From Methanolobus vulcani (GTDB lineage: Archaea; Halobacteriota; Methanosarcinia; Methanosarcinales; Methanosarcinaceae), in assembly GCF_006546655.1 (NCBI RefSeq), contig NZ_VIAQ01000020.1, positions 171,824-235,823 of the forward strand: 64,000 bases of DNA, read 5' to 3'. The notes below the pieces were generated by a model. It was not told the origin of the DNA, did no database searches, and worked only from the letters and a program-made list of their open reading frames with translations. Shown piece by piece: positions 42,554 through 52,631 of this stretch; position 1 is the first letter of the stretch; the number at the start of each line of letters is the position of its first letter. The position numbers were made by a program, and so were the translations under genes.

Positions 42554-43837
42554 TCAACTGAGCAAATAATTGCCTAATCTGTTTACATGTTTTGATGCTT
42601 CAGATTGCAAGTCAAATAAAATGTCTTTTTGTAAAACGAACAATACCGAATCTCTGAGACAAGATTCTGACTGAATTGACATAGTTGATAAATTGATTAT
42701 GAGGAGCCATCGTTTTTTATCATGCCATATCGGGCCTACAATATATCTCGCGTCTTTTGCACGGTCATGTAAATTCTTTTTTTCCTCTTCGTAATTGCTA
42801 GTCATTGGATAAAAAATGCCATACACTATCCGATGTAAAATCATGTCCTCTTTTTTTTCATCTGACACTTTATCTGACACTTTTATAGTTTTATCCTGTA
42901 CCAAATCACACTGTGGAGTCAAAATAATCTTGCACAGAGTCACATTTTCAGGATTTTTGGAAGCCTTAAATATTGATTTTTTAATACCTTCAAGGATAGA
43001 AGGATTATCTTCTAAAAACACGCACCCTGTAACTGGTCTGGAAAAAATATTGTCTGTAAGAAAAAGGGACGTATTTAGTTTCGCTGTCGTGTCCTCTGTT
43101 ATTGTGCCTTGCTTAAGTTCAAAGCTGCTTGGAGCCATTAATTCAGTTGTTGTCTTGCTTTCGAGAACATCAAGAAAACTTCTGTTAACCACATGGCATG
43201 CACAACGAAATTTTTCATTTTTATCTGTTGTAAAGTTCTCTTTAACAAATGAGGCATACAGCTTGTAGAAAAGAGAAGCCGTATCATTAGACCATTCATC
43301 GCCCATTTCTACGTGGGATGAAAAATCATAAACAAACTGTTTGGATGAAGAACTTACAATATTTTCCCATTCCACATAAAGTTGAAAAGCATTTGTGGTA
43401 GATATAAAATCATCTAACTTTTTTGCAAGAGCATCTAATCCCTGCCCATCTTTTATGTATTTGTATTTCTCAAGATCCAGCCAGTATACAGGTTTTATTG
43501 AGGCAGTCTCACAACCAGTAATAACATCCTTTATTATTTTATCATTTTGAGTCCAGAAAATAATGACATAAGGACCATTTTCTAATGAAATTATTTGTTT
43601 TAGTCTTTGCACCAATCCAGAGATTTTCATCTTTTCATTTTGTCCCTGCATTCCTTTTAGCTCGATATCTAAAAAAATAAAGCGTATGCCTTTAAGGGGC
43701 GATGCTGGTAGATTTTCAGGGTCACCATTAAAATACATATACGGAATACCCTTTTTTCCAAATGTCTCCATTAAAGGCCAGACTTCATCCATTACATCGT
43801 CGATTAAAACAATGCCTCCTCCTTCTGGCAAACTCAT
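42554..43837 (-). CDS. Response-regulator-like protein in DISARM operon (427 aa)
   Basis: The N-terminal 120 residues look like a receiver domain: GGGIVLIDDV (acidic pair Asp13, Asp14), GIRFIFLDIELKGM (phospho-acceptor Asp57) and YVIIFWTQND (the Thr-type motif). The conserved Lys is less clear. The C-terminal 300 residues (VYDFSSHVEMGDEWSNDTAS, NVTLCKIILTPQCDLVQDKT, YIVGPIWHDKKRWLLIINLS) are unknown. I chose ATG 43837: GGAGGTAAATAAA is a perfect SD, 1 bp after the stop of the GHKL ATPase. Likely partner of that kinase-like protein. Confidence 0.65.
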   Translation of the reverse strand: MSLPEGGGIVLIDDVMDEVWPLMETFGKKGIPYMYFNGDPENLPASPLKGIRFIFLDIELKGMQGQNEKMKISGLVQRLKQIISLENGPYVIIFWTQNDKIIKDVITGCETASIKPVYWLDLEKYKYIKDGQGLDALAKKLDDFISTTNAFQLYVEWENIVSSSSKQFVYDFSSHVEMGDEWSNDTASLFYKLYASFVKENFTTDKNEKFRCACHVVNRSFLDVLESKTTTELMAPSSFELKQGTITEDTTAKLNTSLFLTDNIFSRPVTGCVFLEDNPSILEGIKKSIFKASKNPENVTLCKIILTPQCDLVQDKTIKVSDKVSDEKKEDMILHRIVYGIFYPMTSNYEEEKKNLHDRAKDARYIVGPIWHDKKRWLLIINLSTMSIQSESCLRDSVLFVLQKDILFDLQSEASKHVNRLGNYLLS

Positions 43838-43838
43838 T

Positions 43839-45953
43839 TTATTTACCTCCTGTTTTAAAAGCAAGAGCAACAATTGCTCCATTTTCAAATTTTTCAGGAA
43901 TATCAAATATTTCCATTTCTGGGAACAAAAGTTGTCCTTCCAACGCTTCCATAATTTGATGTGTAAGATGAAGACCAATTCCCATACCATCAGGTTTATC
44001 AGTCACAAATGGTTTGATAATTTCACTTGTTTCCGATGTAAAACCAAGACCATTATCCGCAATTATAATACTCATATGACCGGGGAACTCATTTGAAATA
44101 TCTACATAAATTTCTGGCATTTCAATTTTATAGTAGTTAAGCCACCAAATAGAATTATCAAATATATTCATTAAAGCACTTAATAAATGATTTTCCGAGC
44201 AAAGAGCCTCTGTCTTTTCAGTCCGTGATGTAAATGCAGAGTTTATTTTGATATTATGTTTCTCAAGACGATAGCCAACATTAAAAATTGCCTGACTAAC
44301 AATTGGCCTTAAATCTCTTACTTTTTTTTCAGAGCTTTTGACTAAAATACTATAACCATCTACTAACAATGAAAGACTTTCAAACCTTCTATTCAATTCT
44401 TCAGAAGGTGATTTGTCTTCAAGCATACCACGGATTTCCTTAATCATCTTCTCAATTTCATGTATCAGCATTACTAGATTTAATCCTGCGCCTGCACTTG
44501 TTATTAAACTGTTTGTTATTAATTCATATTCATCTTCAATCCTGTCGATGTAACGATTAATCTCATGTTTAGTGTCCGTATCTTTTATTTTGTCATCAAC
44601 AATTGCTTTGAGTTCTGAAATAGAAGTAAATACAGGCTCTGAAACTTTTTGTGGACCATAATGTTTCCTAAGGATATCCTTGTCAGTATTACGAAGAGAT
44701 TCAACTCTTTCAAGTGAAAAATTAACAGCCTTCCAGAATTCATAATATGCTTCATTTTCCACAAATCCTTCGCGATTAGCTTTTTCTTTTAAATCTGTAC
44801 TATGTTCATGATTTAGATACACAGCACCTAAAATAATATTTTTACTTATTCTCTTAGCTGGCATATTTACTCTTCTTCCACCCAGATTAAGCCAGTCGTT
44901 TTCCTGCTCGCCATAATCAAGCACACGCATATTATCTCTGAAGACTTTAATGCCGCCATTTTCATTTAAGTACTTTTTTAAACCCTGTTTATCCTGTACG
45001 CCAAGACTTAATATTTTAGGGTCTCTATCAAAAATCACACCTTTGAACCGTATTTCACCAATCTTAAATTTGCTTAAATCAATATCTTCAAAATCATTCC
45101 TGCCTTTTTTAGCTACCATACGTAAAAGAGATCCCATCTTTCCATCATTATGTGTGATTGTTCTTGGAATCAGTTTAGTCATTGTTGGCCATGGTGTAAA
45201 TTCATACATGAATGAAGAAATTTTATCTTCTTCCATTTTTATATCAAATGAATATAATTTGTATTGTTCAATATCTTGGAACGTTAAAATACCCTTCAAC
45301 CAATCTGAATCTGGTAGTTCAAAATTAACTCTAAAAGAGTCATCACTATCAAACGGTGAATTTAGGGAAGTAACTGAACGTGCGCACTCGCGAACTAATT
45401 TCCGTGTCCAAGGTACTCTTAACTTTTTTATAACTAATTTTGTACCTGAACCAGAAACAAACTCAGTTGGTTCACGCTCAGAAATAAATACAGGGAAATC
45501 TTCTATATATTTACTTTTTTCAATATTATTCCAGTCTATAGTCAATACATATTCTTTAGAATCAACTTTTCTGGTTATTATTTCTATCTGCTTCCCTAAA
45601 CGATGGACTCCCAAGCGTCCAATTCCCTTTTCACCAATACGAAGCCTACCAAACTGGTTGCTTCTTTTTGTATCAGGATTGTTTCTAAGATCATCCTTAT
45701 AACTGGTTCCCAGTTCTAACCAAGAAGTGGATAATATTTTATAATCCATTCCTTCACCATTATCCTGAATTATTATTTCTCCCTTTTCAGGAATACTTGG
45801 GTTATGTATGATAACATTGCATTCAGATGCGTCTGCATCATATGAGTTTTTTATGAGTTCAAGCAAAGCAATTGATTCATTTTTTATTAGCTGCTCACCA
45901 AGCTGATTTATAAGTCTTGCTCTTGTTTTAAATGAAGTATGACTATTATTCAT
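43839..45953 (-). CDS. Double-GHKL ATPase: MORC-like N domain and histidine-kinase-like C domain
   Basis: 704 residues. N-terminal GHKL domain: IALLELIKNSYDADASECNV (N box), IIIQDNGEGMDY (G1), LELGTSYK and RLRIGEKGIGRLGVHRLGKQ (G2-like), the layout of MORC/MutL-type ATPases. The C-terminal third resembles a sensor kinase: a helix with VMLIHEIEKMIKEIRGML (possible H-box near residue 497), then ALMNIFDNSIWWLN (N), IIIADNGLGFTSE (G1) and KPDGMGIGLHLTHQIMEALE (G2). ATG 45953 overlaps the methylase stop (ATGA). It probably couples DNA state or nucleotide binding to the downstream receiver-like protein. Confidence 0.8.
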   Translation of the reverse strand: MNNSHTSFKTRARLINQLGEQLIKNESIALLELIKNSYDADASECNVIIHNPSIPEKGEIIIQDNGEGMDYKILSTSWLELGTSYKDDLRNNPDTKRSNQFGRLRIGEKGIGRLGVHRLGKQIEIITRKVDSKEYVLTIDWNNIEKSKYIEDFPVFISEREPTEFVSGSGTKLVIKKLRVPWTRKLVRECARSVTSLNSPFDSDDSFRVNFELPDSDWLKGILTFQDIEQYKLYSFDIKMEEDKISSFMYEFTPWPTMTKLIPRTITHNDGKMGSLLRMVAKKGRNDFEDIDLSKFKIGEIRFKGVIFDRDPKILSLGVQDKQGLKKYLNENGGIKVFRDNMRVLDYGEQENDWLNLGGRRVNMPAKRISKNIILGAVYLNHEHSTDLKEKANREGFVENEAYYEFWKAVNFSLERVESLRNTDKDILRKHYGPQKVSEPVFTSISELKAIVDDKIKDTDTKHEINRYIDRIEDEYELITNSLITSAGAGLNLVMLIHEIEKMIKEIRGMLEDKSPSEELNRRFESLSLLVDGYSILVKSSEKKVRDLRPIVSQAIFNVGYRLEKHNIKINSAFTSRTEKTEALCSENHLLSALMNIFDNSIWWLNYYKIEMPEIYVDISNEFPGHMSIIIADNGLGFTSETSEIIKPFVTDKPDGMGIGLHLTHQIMEALEGQLLFPEMEIFDIPEKFENGAIVALAFKTGGK

Positions 45954-47209
45954 TCCCAATTCTCCCTTAGTTTTTCCGCTATTTTCTGAGCTAATAATAC
46001 AGGAACTGCATTGCCAATTTGTCTGTAAGCTGCTGTACGGCTTGGTTTTTCAGAAATACCTTCAAAAAAGTAATCATCCGGAAATGTTTGTAATCTTGCA
46101 GCTTCACGGGGCGTTAGCGATCTGTTTTGCTTAATGTCAGGATGGATGTAATAGTGTCCGTCTTTTGCTATATGTGCAACAACTGTATGAGAAGATGAGT
46201 CTTCACCGGCTACAACCTTGAATCTGTCAAGGAAAGAAGAACGATTCTTATGTGTCTTCAGATGTGCCGGCAAGTCATTATAATTAAGTCTCTTCTCAGC
46301 ATTCCAGTTCTGGACTGCAATTCGATATATTTCCAGATCACGTTCTTTATTCGTTCTGGATTGATGTAAAGTGACCGGAACATCGTCCTTACGGATTCCT
46401 GCTTCATAAAGATAATTGCCATCATATGCTTCTGTTTTACAGGGAGTAAGGGTTCCTTCACCTGCTTTCAATGCAGGCAAATCTTTAAAAATATCTTTTA
46501 CTTTCACATCAGGGATCCATTTTTCAGGATAAGGATAGAATCCGGAGTCATCACCTTTTTTCCCCACCAAGATAATTCTTTTTCTTCTTTGAAGCACCCC
46601 ATAGTCATTGGCATTCAGAACATCCCATTCAACCGTATAGCCTTTTTCGCGGAACAGCTGTTTCATCTTCTCAAAATATGAATCCCCTTCCACTGATTTA
46701 GCAGAGAGCAATCCTTGGACATTCTCGAATACAAAATATTTAGGTGAATACTTTTCCAGAAACTTAGCGTAATATTCGTATAGGTAATTTCTGCTGTCCC
46801 CTTGCATTTTGTTTTCAGCTCTGGATCTGCCTACAATAGAATAAGCCTGACACGGAGGACCACCAACTATCAAATCCAAAGGTTCACCATCAAGCATTGA
46901 ATCAACCTGATCAAATATTGATAGTAATGTATCATCAGATATCTCTTCATTAATAACAGAATTAAGCAGTGATTCAGGAACTGACGCATAAAGCTCAGAT
47001 CTCGAAATATTGCCCTTCAAGTAATCATAATAAACATCTATTTTTCCATTATTATTGAGCCAATGGTATGCCATCCTCGTTTTTAGTGAATAACATGCTG
47101 CAGTATCGACTTCAACATGCGCCACAGGAACAAAACCAGATTTAATGAAGCCTTCGGACAAACCACCTGCTCCTGCGAAAAGATCGAGAAATCTGTATTT
47201 TTTTTCCAT
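45950..47209 (-). CDS. DNA (cytosine-5) methyltransferase, DrmMII-like
   Basis: 419 residues with the C5-methylase motifs in order: FLDLFAGAGGLSEGFIKSGF (I), VGGPPCQAYSIVGRSR (IV, catalytic Cys near 118), YFVFENVQGLLS (VI), GVLQRRKRIILVGKK (VIII), SLTPREAARLQTFPDDYFF (IX) and YRQIGNAVPVLLAQKIAEKL (X). It would mark host DNA for the DISARM system. Its target is not deducible. The gap of 128 bp to the upstream gene may hold an internal promoter. Confidence 0.95.
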   Translation of the reverse strand: MEKKYRFLDLFAGAGGLSEGFIKSGFVPVAHVEVDTAACYSLKTRMAYHWLNNNGKIDVYYDYLKGNISRSELYASVPESLLNSVINEEISDDTLLSIFDQVDSMLDGEPLDLIVGGPPCQAYSIVGRSRAENKMQGDSRNYLYEYYAKFLEKYSPKYFVFENVQGLLSAKSVEGDSYFEKMKQLFREKGYTVEWDVLNANDYGVLQRRKRIILVGKKGDDSGFYPYPEKWIPDVKVKDIFKDLPALKAGEGTLTPCKTEAYDGNYLYEAGIRKDDVPVTLHQSRTNKERDLEIYRIAVQNWNAEKRLNYNDLPAHLKTHKNRSSFLDRFKVVAGEDSSSHTVVAHIAKDGHYYIHPDIKQNRSLTPREAARLQTFPDDYFFEGISEKPSRTAAYRQIGNAVPVLLAQKIAEKLRENWE

Positions 47210-47337
47210 TTACATCCCTGGATATATAATATTGTGGGTATAATTGGTATATGGAGATAGGAAATATAAAGGCATCCCATACGCATGATTTTGATATTTT
47301 ATATTTTTATGTAGAAAGCATTACTTAATTCAATTGT

Positions 47338-50300
47338 TTATTTACTAATATAATCAGTATATTCATCAAATATTTTTAGCCCTTCTACATCACAGGATAC
47401 ATTTATTATATGAACATTATTAACTCTGAATAGTTCCGCATTTCTTACAATCTGCATGAGCTCTCTCTCAAGTCTTGAATAAATACTATAGTACTTTACA
47501 TCAACATTTTGATCTTTTCTTTTTAATGCGTTTCTGCGAAGGTTTTGAAGTGTAATAGCAGCAGCATAGGATCGATCTGCAATTTGCAAGTCATTTACAA
47601 GTTCCGGACATAGACTTTTTACAACCGAAAAAATAATTCTCATATCATTTGGAGTAAAAGGATGTTCTATTTTGTACAAATTATATGTTTCACAATCAAG
47701 AGTTAGCTCTTCATAGTTAGTCCACCAACCTATAATATAATCAGGATTTACAGCTGTAATTTCTGATTCTGCAAGTTTTTTTGCAACATGATTCCGTGAT
47801 TGATGTAAAGTAACATGATTAATTTTGGCATATTCATTAACTGCTCTTTCAAGAAGTGTATTCCAGTAAACTGAATCGTTATATAGGTTCTTGAAGCTAT
47901 ACCATTCAAAAGGTCCCCTCTGAAAGTGTAATTTGTCACCAAATTTAATCATAAAACGGAAAAAAATGGATTTGAAAGAGATATAAAGTCCAGACTTGCC
48001 CAGTACTATTTCATTATCAATGAGAGTTTTTTTCAGTTTATTTATTGAAAAAGTATCATCTACTATGAATTCCTGTAATGTCTCATTAGCTCTTATCAAT
48101 ATGTTACTATTCAATGGAAGAAATAATCCTCTGTTTTGTGCATCTATACAAAGTATTGCAGCCTCCCCAGTATTTATCTTCAAGTGGGTTGTGAAATCAT
48201 CTGAAGTTCCTGCCATTCTTTCGGAAGATACAGTTTCAGAATATGGCATTATAAATCTTGCATCTTCTATCAAACTTTCAGTAACCCTTGTAAATTGTTC
48301 TTTGTCAGGAATGTCCACTAGATTAAACAATTCACGCAATAAATCAGGACAGTCGAGATCTTCATCTGGGTTAATAAGAGGATAGGCATTTATTTCAAGG
48401 AGCCTTTTTTCTATAATGTACTTTATATTATCAATAGCTTTTTCGTTTCCAATAAATACTAACCTGTCAGCATTAGATGAATTCAGACGATAGTTCAAAC
48501 TAGGATAGCAAGTTGAAATGATACAGTGCTTATACCCGTCTGGTACATTATTTTCATGCGCTTTTAAATTGTTCCAATCACAAAAAGATATGTGTGTAGA
48601 TAATGAATCTTCTGTGGACCATGTTTTCTTGAAAAGAAGCTCTGTTCCTTTTACTTCATAGGAAAGAACGACTACTGTAAAACACCAATCATCTGCAGAT
48701 TCAAGAATGGTTTTAGTAAATGATAATATTTTGTCTCTAAGAGGATTTGTTTGTTCAAGAGAATTTAGTTGAAAAATTTCATTTAAAGTTGAGTTAATTG
48801 ACTGAAATGTGTTTTGATCAACCAACGTATAAAGTCTGCTTATGACATTGTCATAGGTAAGATAGTTATCACCTTTCCTTTTTACCATTAAAATTTCTGA
48901 ATCACTATAGTCACCTTTTAAATCCAAAGGTGTGGAGAATAATCTGTTAAAATAAAAAATCAAATCATTTCGATGATCATTGCTCAAATTTAATAGATAT
49001 TTATCTATATTTTCTGTTGCTGAGTTATAGGAATCCAAAATCAGATATTCAGGATTTATCCTTTCCATATTTTCGCAAATTATCTGGTTAGTACCTGATG
49101 ATACCGGATTAGGATATTTAGACTCATTTCCCGCAGGCAAGTTATTAAGAATATGTTGAGAATCCCATGTGTGGACAATTACATCGATATCTTGGAAAAT
49201 TGTTTCATCATCATGTATTTTGTAAAATTGGCGCATATCAGGATCAGTTGAAAACATAATAATTGTTTTAACTGAATGATTATGCAGGAAATTAAGTAGC
49301 ACTTTACTTCTTTCTCCTCCAAATCGGGAGTCGGAAATAATTTCATCCATATTTTCAATTATAAGAATATCCGGAGATAATTCCTCTACTAAATCTAACG
49401 TTTTATCAAGATAAGGTTCAGATGGCAAAAAATTAAGTCTGATATTTCTATGTGAGGAACTATTGTAAATATCGTCAGCAATCTCTCTATAGAAATGAGA
49501 TCGAACTAATGATTTACAGGCATGTAAATTTGTTGAATTAAAAAGAACTTCCCATAACCATACCTTGTTATATTGAAGAGAACCAGTCCATCGTTCCTGT
49601 TCATAAAGAGAAACATCCCACGCACCTTTTTCGTTAATTGTTTCCACAACAGGATCACGTCCTAGTTTGTGTTCAGAGATATTTCTTAAAAGACTGTCTC
49701 CAAACTCACTATCTTCATTCAAAATTTTATTTTTACATTTTCGCAATGTATGGTAGCACAGTCGAGGAGAAATTTGATCATTTGAACCTATGTTTCGGTA
49801 TTTGATTTCAACCACTTTTTCCTTCTCAAAAACAAGTTTATCGGTGAATTTCCTCATTTCTCTTTTAACATCACGATCTACTTCATCAAAATCCTTCAAA
49901 AAAGAGAGATTGTTGAATACTGCAGGAGATGAAGGAAACAATTCTACTTCCGTATTATCATCACATGTGTAGTTTCCTATTACAACTGCTTTTTTATCAG
50001 GATTTGTTAGTAAATATTCAAAAACCATTAACGGAATAAAGCGTACATCACGCCATGGCCATGTTATAAAGTAAAAACCTTTTTTTTCAGTTGAGAAAAA
50101 ATCAATATATTCCTGTTCGATAATATTTGGTTCTATTTTCCATAGTAAAGGAAGATTGGAAAGATAATTTGCCGCGTTATCTCCTTCCTTACTTATAACA
50201 TGGTTAATTGTTTTAGGAAATAGGTCAGATGATTGGACATCAATATATTTATGGAATTTTGCACCACATGAAATGCACCTAAAGGTTTTTTCATTAATAG

Positions 50301-50376
50301 TTTCAATTGCCTGCCCACTTACATGAGGCTCATGACAGTCGGGACAGGTAATCCCATGATAGTAATATGACCTCAT
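47338..50376 (-). CDS. Large N-terminal zinc-ribbon protein in DrmE position (1012 aa)
   Basis: Begins with a zinc ribbon (GITCPDCHEPHVSG...FRCISCGAKFHKYI, two CxxC). Further on are EYIDFFSTEKKGFYFITWPW, LSPDILIIENMDEIISDSRF and TIIMFSTDPDMRQFY, which suggest a degenerate P-loop or helicase-like core (a Walker-B-like IIENMDE), and a C-terminal domain with LCPELVNDLQIADRSYAAA. It sits where class 2 DISARM has drmE, but I cannot show homology. ATGA overlap with drmC shows the same transcript. Function unknown. Confidence 0.6.
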   Translation of the reverse strand: MRSYYYHGITCPDCHEPHVSGQAIETINEKTFRCISCGAKFHKYIDVQSSDLFPKTINHVISKEGDNAANYLSNLPLLWKIEPNIIEQEYIDFFSTEKKGFYFITWPWRDVRFIPLMVFEYLLTNPDKKAVVIGNYTCDDNTEVELFPSSPAVFNNLSFLKDFDEVDRDVKREMRKFTDKLVFEKEKVVEIKYRNIGSNDQISPRLCYHTLRKCKNKILNEDSEFGDSLLRNISEHKLGRDPVVETINEKGAWDVSLYEQERWTGSLQYNKVWLWEVLFNSTNLHACKSLVRSHFYREIADDIYNSSSHRNIRLNFLPSEPYLDKTLDLVEELSPDILIIENMDEIISDSRFGGERSKVLLNFLHNHSVKTIIMFSTDPDMRQFYKIHDDETIFQDIDVIVHTWDSQHILNNLPAGNESKYPNPVSSGTNQIICENMERINPEYLILDSYNSATENIDKYLLNLSNDHRNDLIFYFNRLFSTPLDLKGDYSDSEILMVKRKGDNYLTYDNVISRLYTLVDQNTFQSINSTLNEIFQLNSLEQTNPLRDKILSFTKTILESADDWCFTVVVLSYEVKGTELLFKKTWSTEDSLSTHISFCDWNNLKAHENNVPDGYKHCIISTCYPSLNYRLNSSNADRLVFIGNEKAIDNIKYIIEKRLLEINAYPLINPDEDLDCPDLLRELFNLVDIPDKEQFTRVTESLIEDARFIMPYSETVSSERMAGTSDDFTTHLKINTGEAAILCIDAQNRGLFLPLNSNILIRANETLQEFIVDDTFSINKLKKTLIDNEIVLGKSGLYISFKSIFFRFMIKFGDKLHFQRGPFEWYSFKNLYNDSVYWNTLLERAVNEYAKINHVTLHQSRNHVAKKLAESEITAVNPDYIIGWWTNYEELTLDCETYNLYKIEHPFTPNDMRIIFSVVKSLCPELVNDLQIADRSYAAAITLQNLRRNALKRKDQNVDVKYYSIYSRLERELMQIVRNAELFRVNNVHIINVSCDVEGLKIFDEYTDYISK

Positions 50377-50840
50377 TTTGATTTTAACCTCTTTATAAGT
50401 GTTAGAATTTTCATTGCAATATCGGGGTCACTAACAAGAAAACCAAGTTCATAATTTTTGGTCATTCCGCTAAGTGTAAAATTTGCTGAACCGGAAATAA
50501 CTTTTACTCCGTCAGCAACCAGAACCTTTGCATGAAGCATATCGTTTTGTATCTTATATATGTGTAGATACTCATACTCATCCTGTAAACGAATTATTGT
50601 CTGGACTTTGTCGTTCTCCTTTTCTATTCCTTCCGCATACAAATAAATCTCAACATTGATGCCTCTCTCGAGTGCTTTCTGAAGATCGTTGACAATGTCA
50701 GAACTTGTTAAAACATAAACCGTCATAACCAGTTCATTTGATGCTGTAGAAATTAGCTCACGAATAACTGACTTAAATGATCTGACACCTGAGCCAACCC
50801 ATTTTTCTCCTGTAGCCACTGGAACAATTTCTGCTTTCAT
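50373..50840 (-). CDS. drmC: DrmC-like phospholipase D-family protein
   Basis: 155 residues, shorter than usual DrmC (about 240). It has one HKD-type motif HAKVLVADGVKVISGSANFT (His near residue 102, with Lys and Asp), followed by GMTKNYELGFLVSDPDIA. N terminus WVGSGVRSFKSVIRELISTA precedes. PLD-family nucleases with one motif act as dimers. ATG 50840 lies 1 bp after the drmB stop; TTG 50852 is an in-frame alternative. Accessory in DISARM. Confidence 0.85.
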   Translation of the reverse strand: MKAEIVPVATGEKWVGSGVRSFKSVIRELISTASNELVMTVYVLTSSDIVNDLQKALERGINVEIYLYAEGIEKENDKVQTIIRLQDEYEYLHIYKIQNDMLHAKVLVADGVKVISGSANFTLSGMTKNYELGFLVSDPDIAMKILTLIKRLKSK

Positions 50841-50841
50841 A

Positions 50842-52629
50842 TCAGTTACCAATTACAATATGACGATCAAGCCAGAGATTTCTGTGTTCACAAGATGTTT
50901 CTGAAATAAGAAGACAACTGTAACAAGCTGAACCATTAATACTTTCTGAAGATTTATCTACATCAATGCATAGAGGATCATTTGAACAGATCAAAAGATT
51001 ATCAATAGCACCATTGATTATGTCTGAAAAGGAATCTACGGTTCCTGCAAGACCTCCCATTCCACTATCATCACCGGGAGATGTATTGTATATTAGAATA
51101 CCACCATTTGATCCGTCACGGGATATGTAAACGCGCTCCCTCAATGAAGCTGCGGAATAACCCGTGTAAGCAGACAATGACAGAATAATTGCATGAGACA
51201 GAGTATGAAGCCATACAAATCCAGGTTCAAATGTCACATCAGACCAGTTGCTTTTTTGCTCATAACCGGAATTCTTATACATTTTCCATTTGGAATATGC
51301 AGACTTAGAACTGATGTCAGGCAGTTTTCCATTTTTAAATGTAATGAAAATACCTTCTCCAAAACCTTCATAACCCGGATGCCAGATCTCATTAGGTGGT
51401 AAAAATTCACCTGAATATACTATTCCAGGATCTTGGTTTTCATTAAGATTGACCAACCTGGTGTAGCCTAATTGTACTGTGACAGTTCTGATTTTGTTCA
51501 CTGCAGAAACCTGCAATTCAGGTACATAAGATGAATCAGGTATAATGTATTTTGGAGAAGACATCGAAAAGTTATCTGTAACTTTTCCACTTGCTGAACG
51601 AAGTGATTCAAATTCTTCATACATTAAATCCATAAATGTCTGATCTTCTGCTTTAAGACGACGATATAAATTCAAGAACTCCAAAACTCCACATTTTTTT
51701 ATTTCATCTGTAAGAGTCGAAATAACCTCGTCATTTGTTCTATTTTGAAGCAGTTTTGAAAGGAGTTCAATAAAATCTGGAATTGTCAATTGTTCCAAAT
51801 TTGCAGATATCATAATCATGTCAAGTGCCATTGATACTTCGTTTTTCTGAAGCCTGCGGGAAATAGGATCATCAAATTCTGGAATTGTAAGAAGTGTCAT
51901 AGTTTCAGACACACGCAATGATGTTGATTGCCTTTGTATTATTTTCATCTTATGTTCACAGTTCTTAGTTCTATTCGGACTGGTGTAAAATGGAGGATAT
52001 TTTGAAGCTGGTGCTTCTTTTTCTGGATTTCTGCCTGTACAGAAAAATTGCAGAGAATAGATTTCCTTCATCGTTTTCTTGGATTTACATTGTGGACATT
52101 CTACAATAATATCTGAAAGAGAACTACCATTAGCTTTCCAATAATAATAGGGTGGATTACACTTGTTTTTCCCATGCACCGCATATTGCCAGTTAACTTC
52201 ATCCAGGTGTCCTTCAGAGCATGCCGAAACAAATCTTGTTGCTGAGGATTCTTCATCTGTTTTACACAGAGGACATTTAGGACCATTGTATAACAAAGGT
52301 CTATGGTTTGCCTTTCTTCCATAACAAACTTTCCAGGCAGGGAACACATATGTAGAATATATTCTTGAATTGCTTGGTATCTTAAGACCTGCATTTGTAG
52401 GTAGTGCCACAATTCTATGACATTTATCGGATGATTGTTGGATAATTCTGGACAGTCGTGTTTCAGCAATTTCAAAGCTTTCAAAAACATCTTTGCTGAA
52501 ATATTTGGCATCAAGACCATATTGCATTATTGGAATTATTCGTGGTCCATTTTTTGTCTCAATTATTGCCCCTGGACCATAAGTCAGCACGAATTGAGAC
52601 CTGCTGATATGCTGGAAATCTCTTTTCAT
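50842..52629 (-). CDS. drmB: DrmB-like DUF1998 protein
   Basis: 595 residues. The N terminus FQHISRSQFVLTYGPGAIIE is typical of DrmB. Internal zinc cysteines (GPKCPLCKTDEES, VECPQCKSKK, then C and HKM) occur before the C-terminal DUF1998: FVWLHTLSHAIILSLSAYTG, then LRERVYISRDGSNGGILIYN, GDDSGMGGLAGTVDSF and the four-Cys tail (CSNDPLCID...CYSCLLISETSCEHRN). It forms the DrmAB complex that blocks unmethylated incoming DNA. ATG 52629 is preferred (GAGGTG five bases upstream); GTG 52635 overlaps the drmA stop. Confidence 0.93.
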   Translation of the reverse strand: MKRDFQHISRSQFVLTYGPGAIIETKNGPRIIPIMQYGLDAKYFSKDVFESFEIAETRLSRIIQQSSDKCHRIVALPTNAGLKIPSNSRIYSTYVFPAWKVCYGRKANHRPLLYNGPKCPLCKTDEESSATRFVSACSEGHLDEVNWQYAVHGKNKCNPPYYYWKANGSSLSDIIVECPQCKSKKTMKEIYSLQFFCTGRNPEKEAPASKYPPFYTSPNRTKNCEHKMKIIQRQSTSLRVSETMTLLTIPEFDDPISRRLQKNEVSMALDMIMISANLEQLTIPDFIELLSKLLQNRTNDEVISTLTDEIKKCGVLEFLNLYRRLKAEDQTFMDLMYEEFESLRSASGKVTDNFSMSSPKYIIPDSSYVPELQVSAVNKIRTVTVQLGYTRLVNLNENQDPGIVYSGEFLPPNEIWHPGYEGFGEGIFITFKNGKLPDISSKSAYSKWKMYKNSGYEQKSNWSDVTFEPGFVWLHTLSHAIILSLSAYTGYSAASLRERVYISRDGSNGGILIYNTSPGDDSGMGGLAGTVDSFSDIINGAIDNLLICSNDPLCIDVDKSSESINGSACYSCLLISETSCEHRNLWLDRHIVIGN

Positions 52630-52631
52630 AT

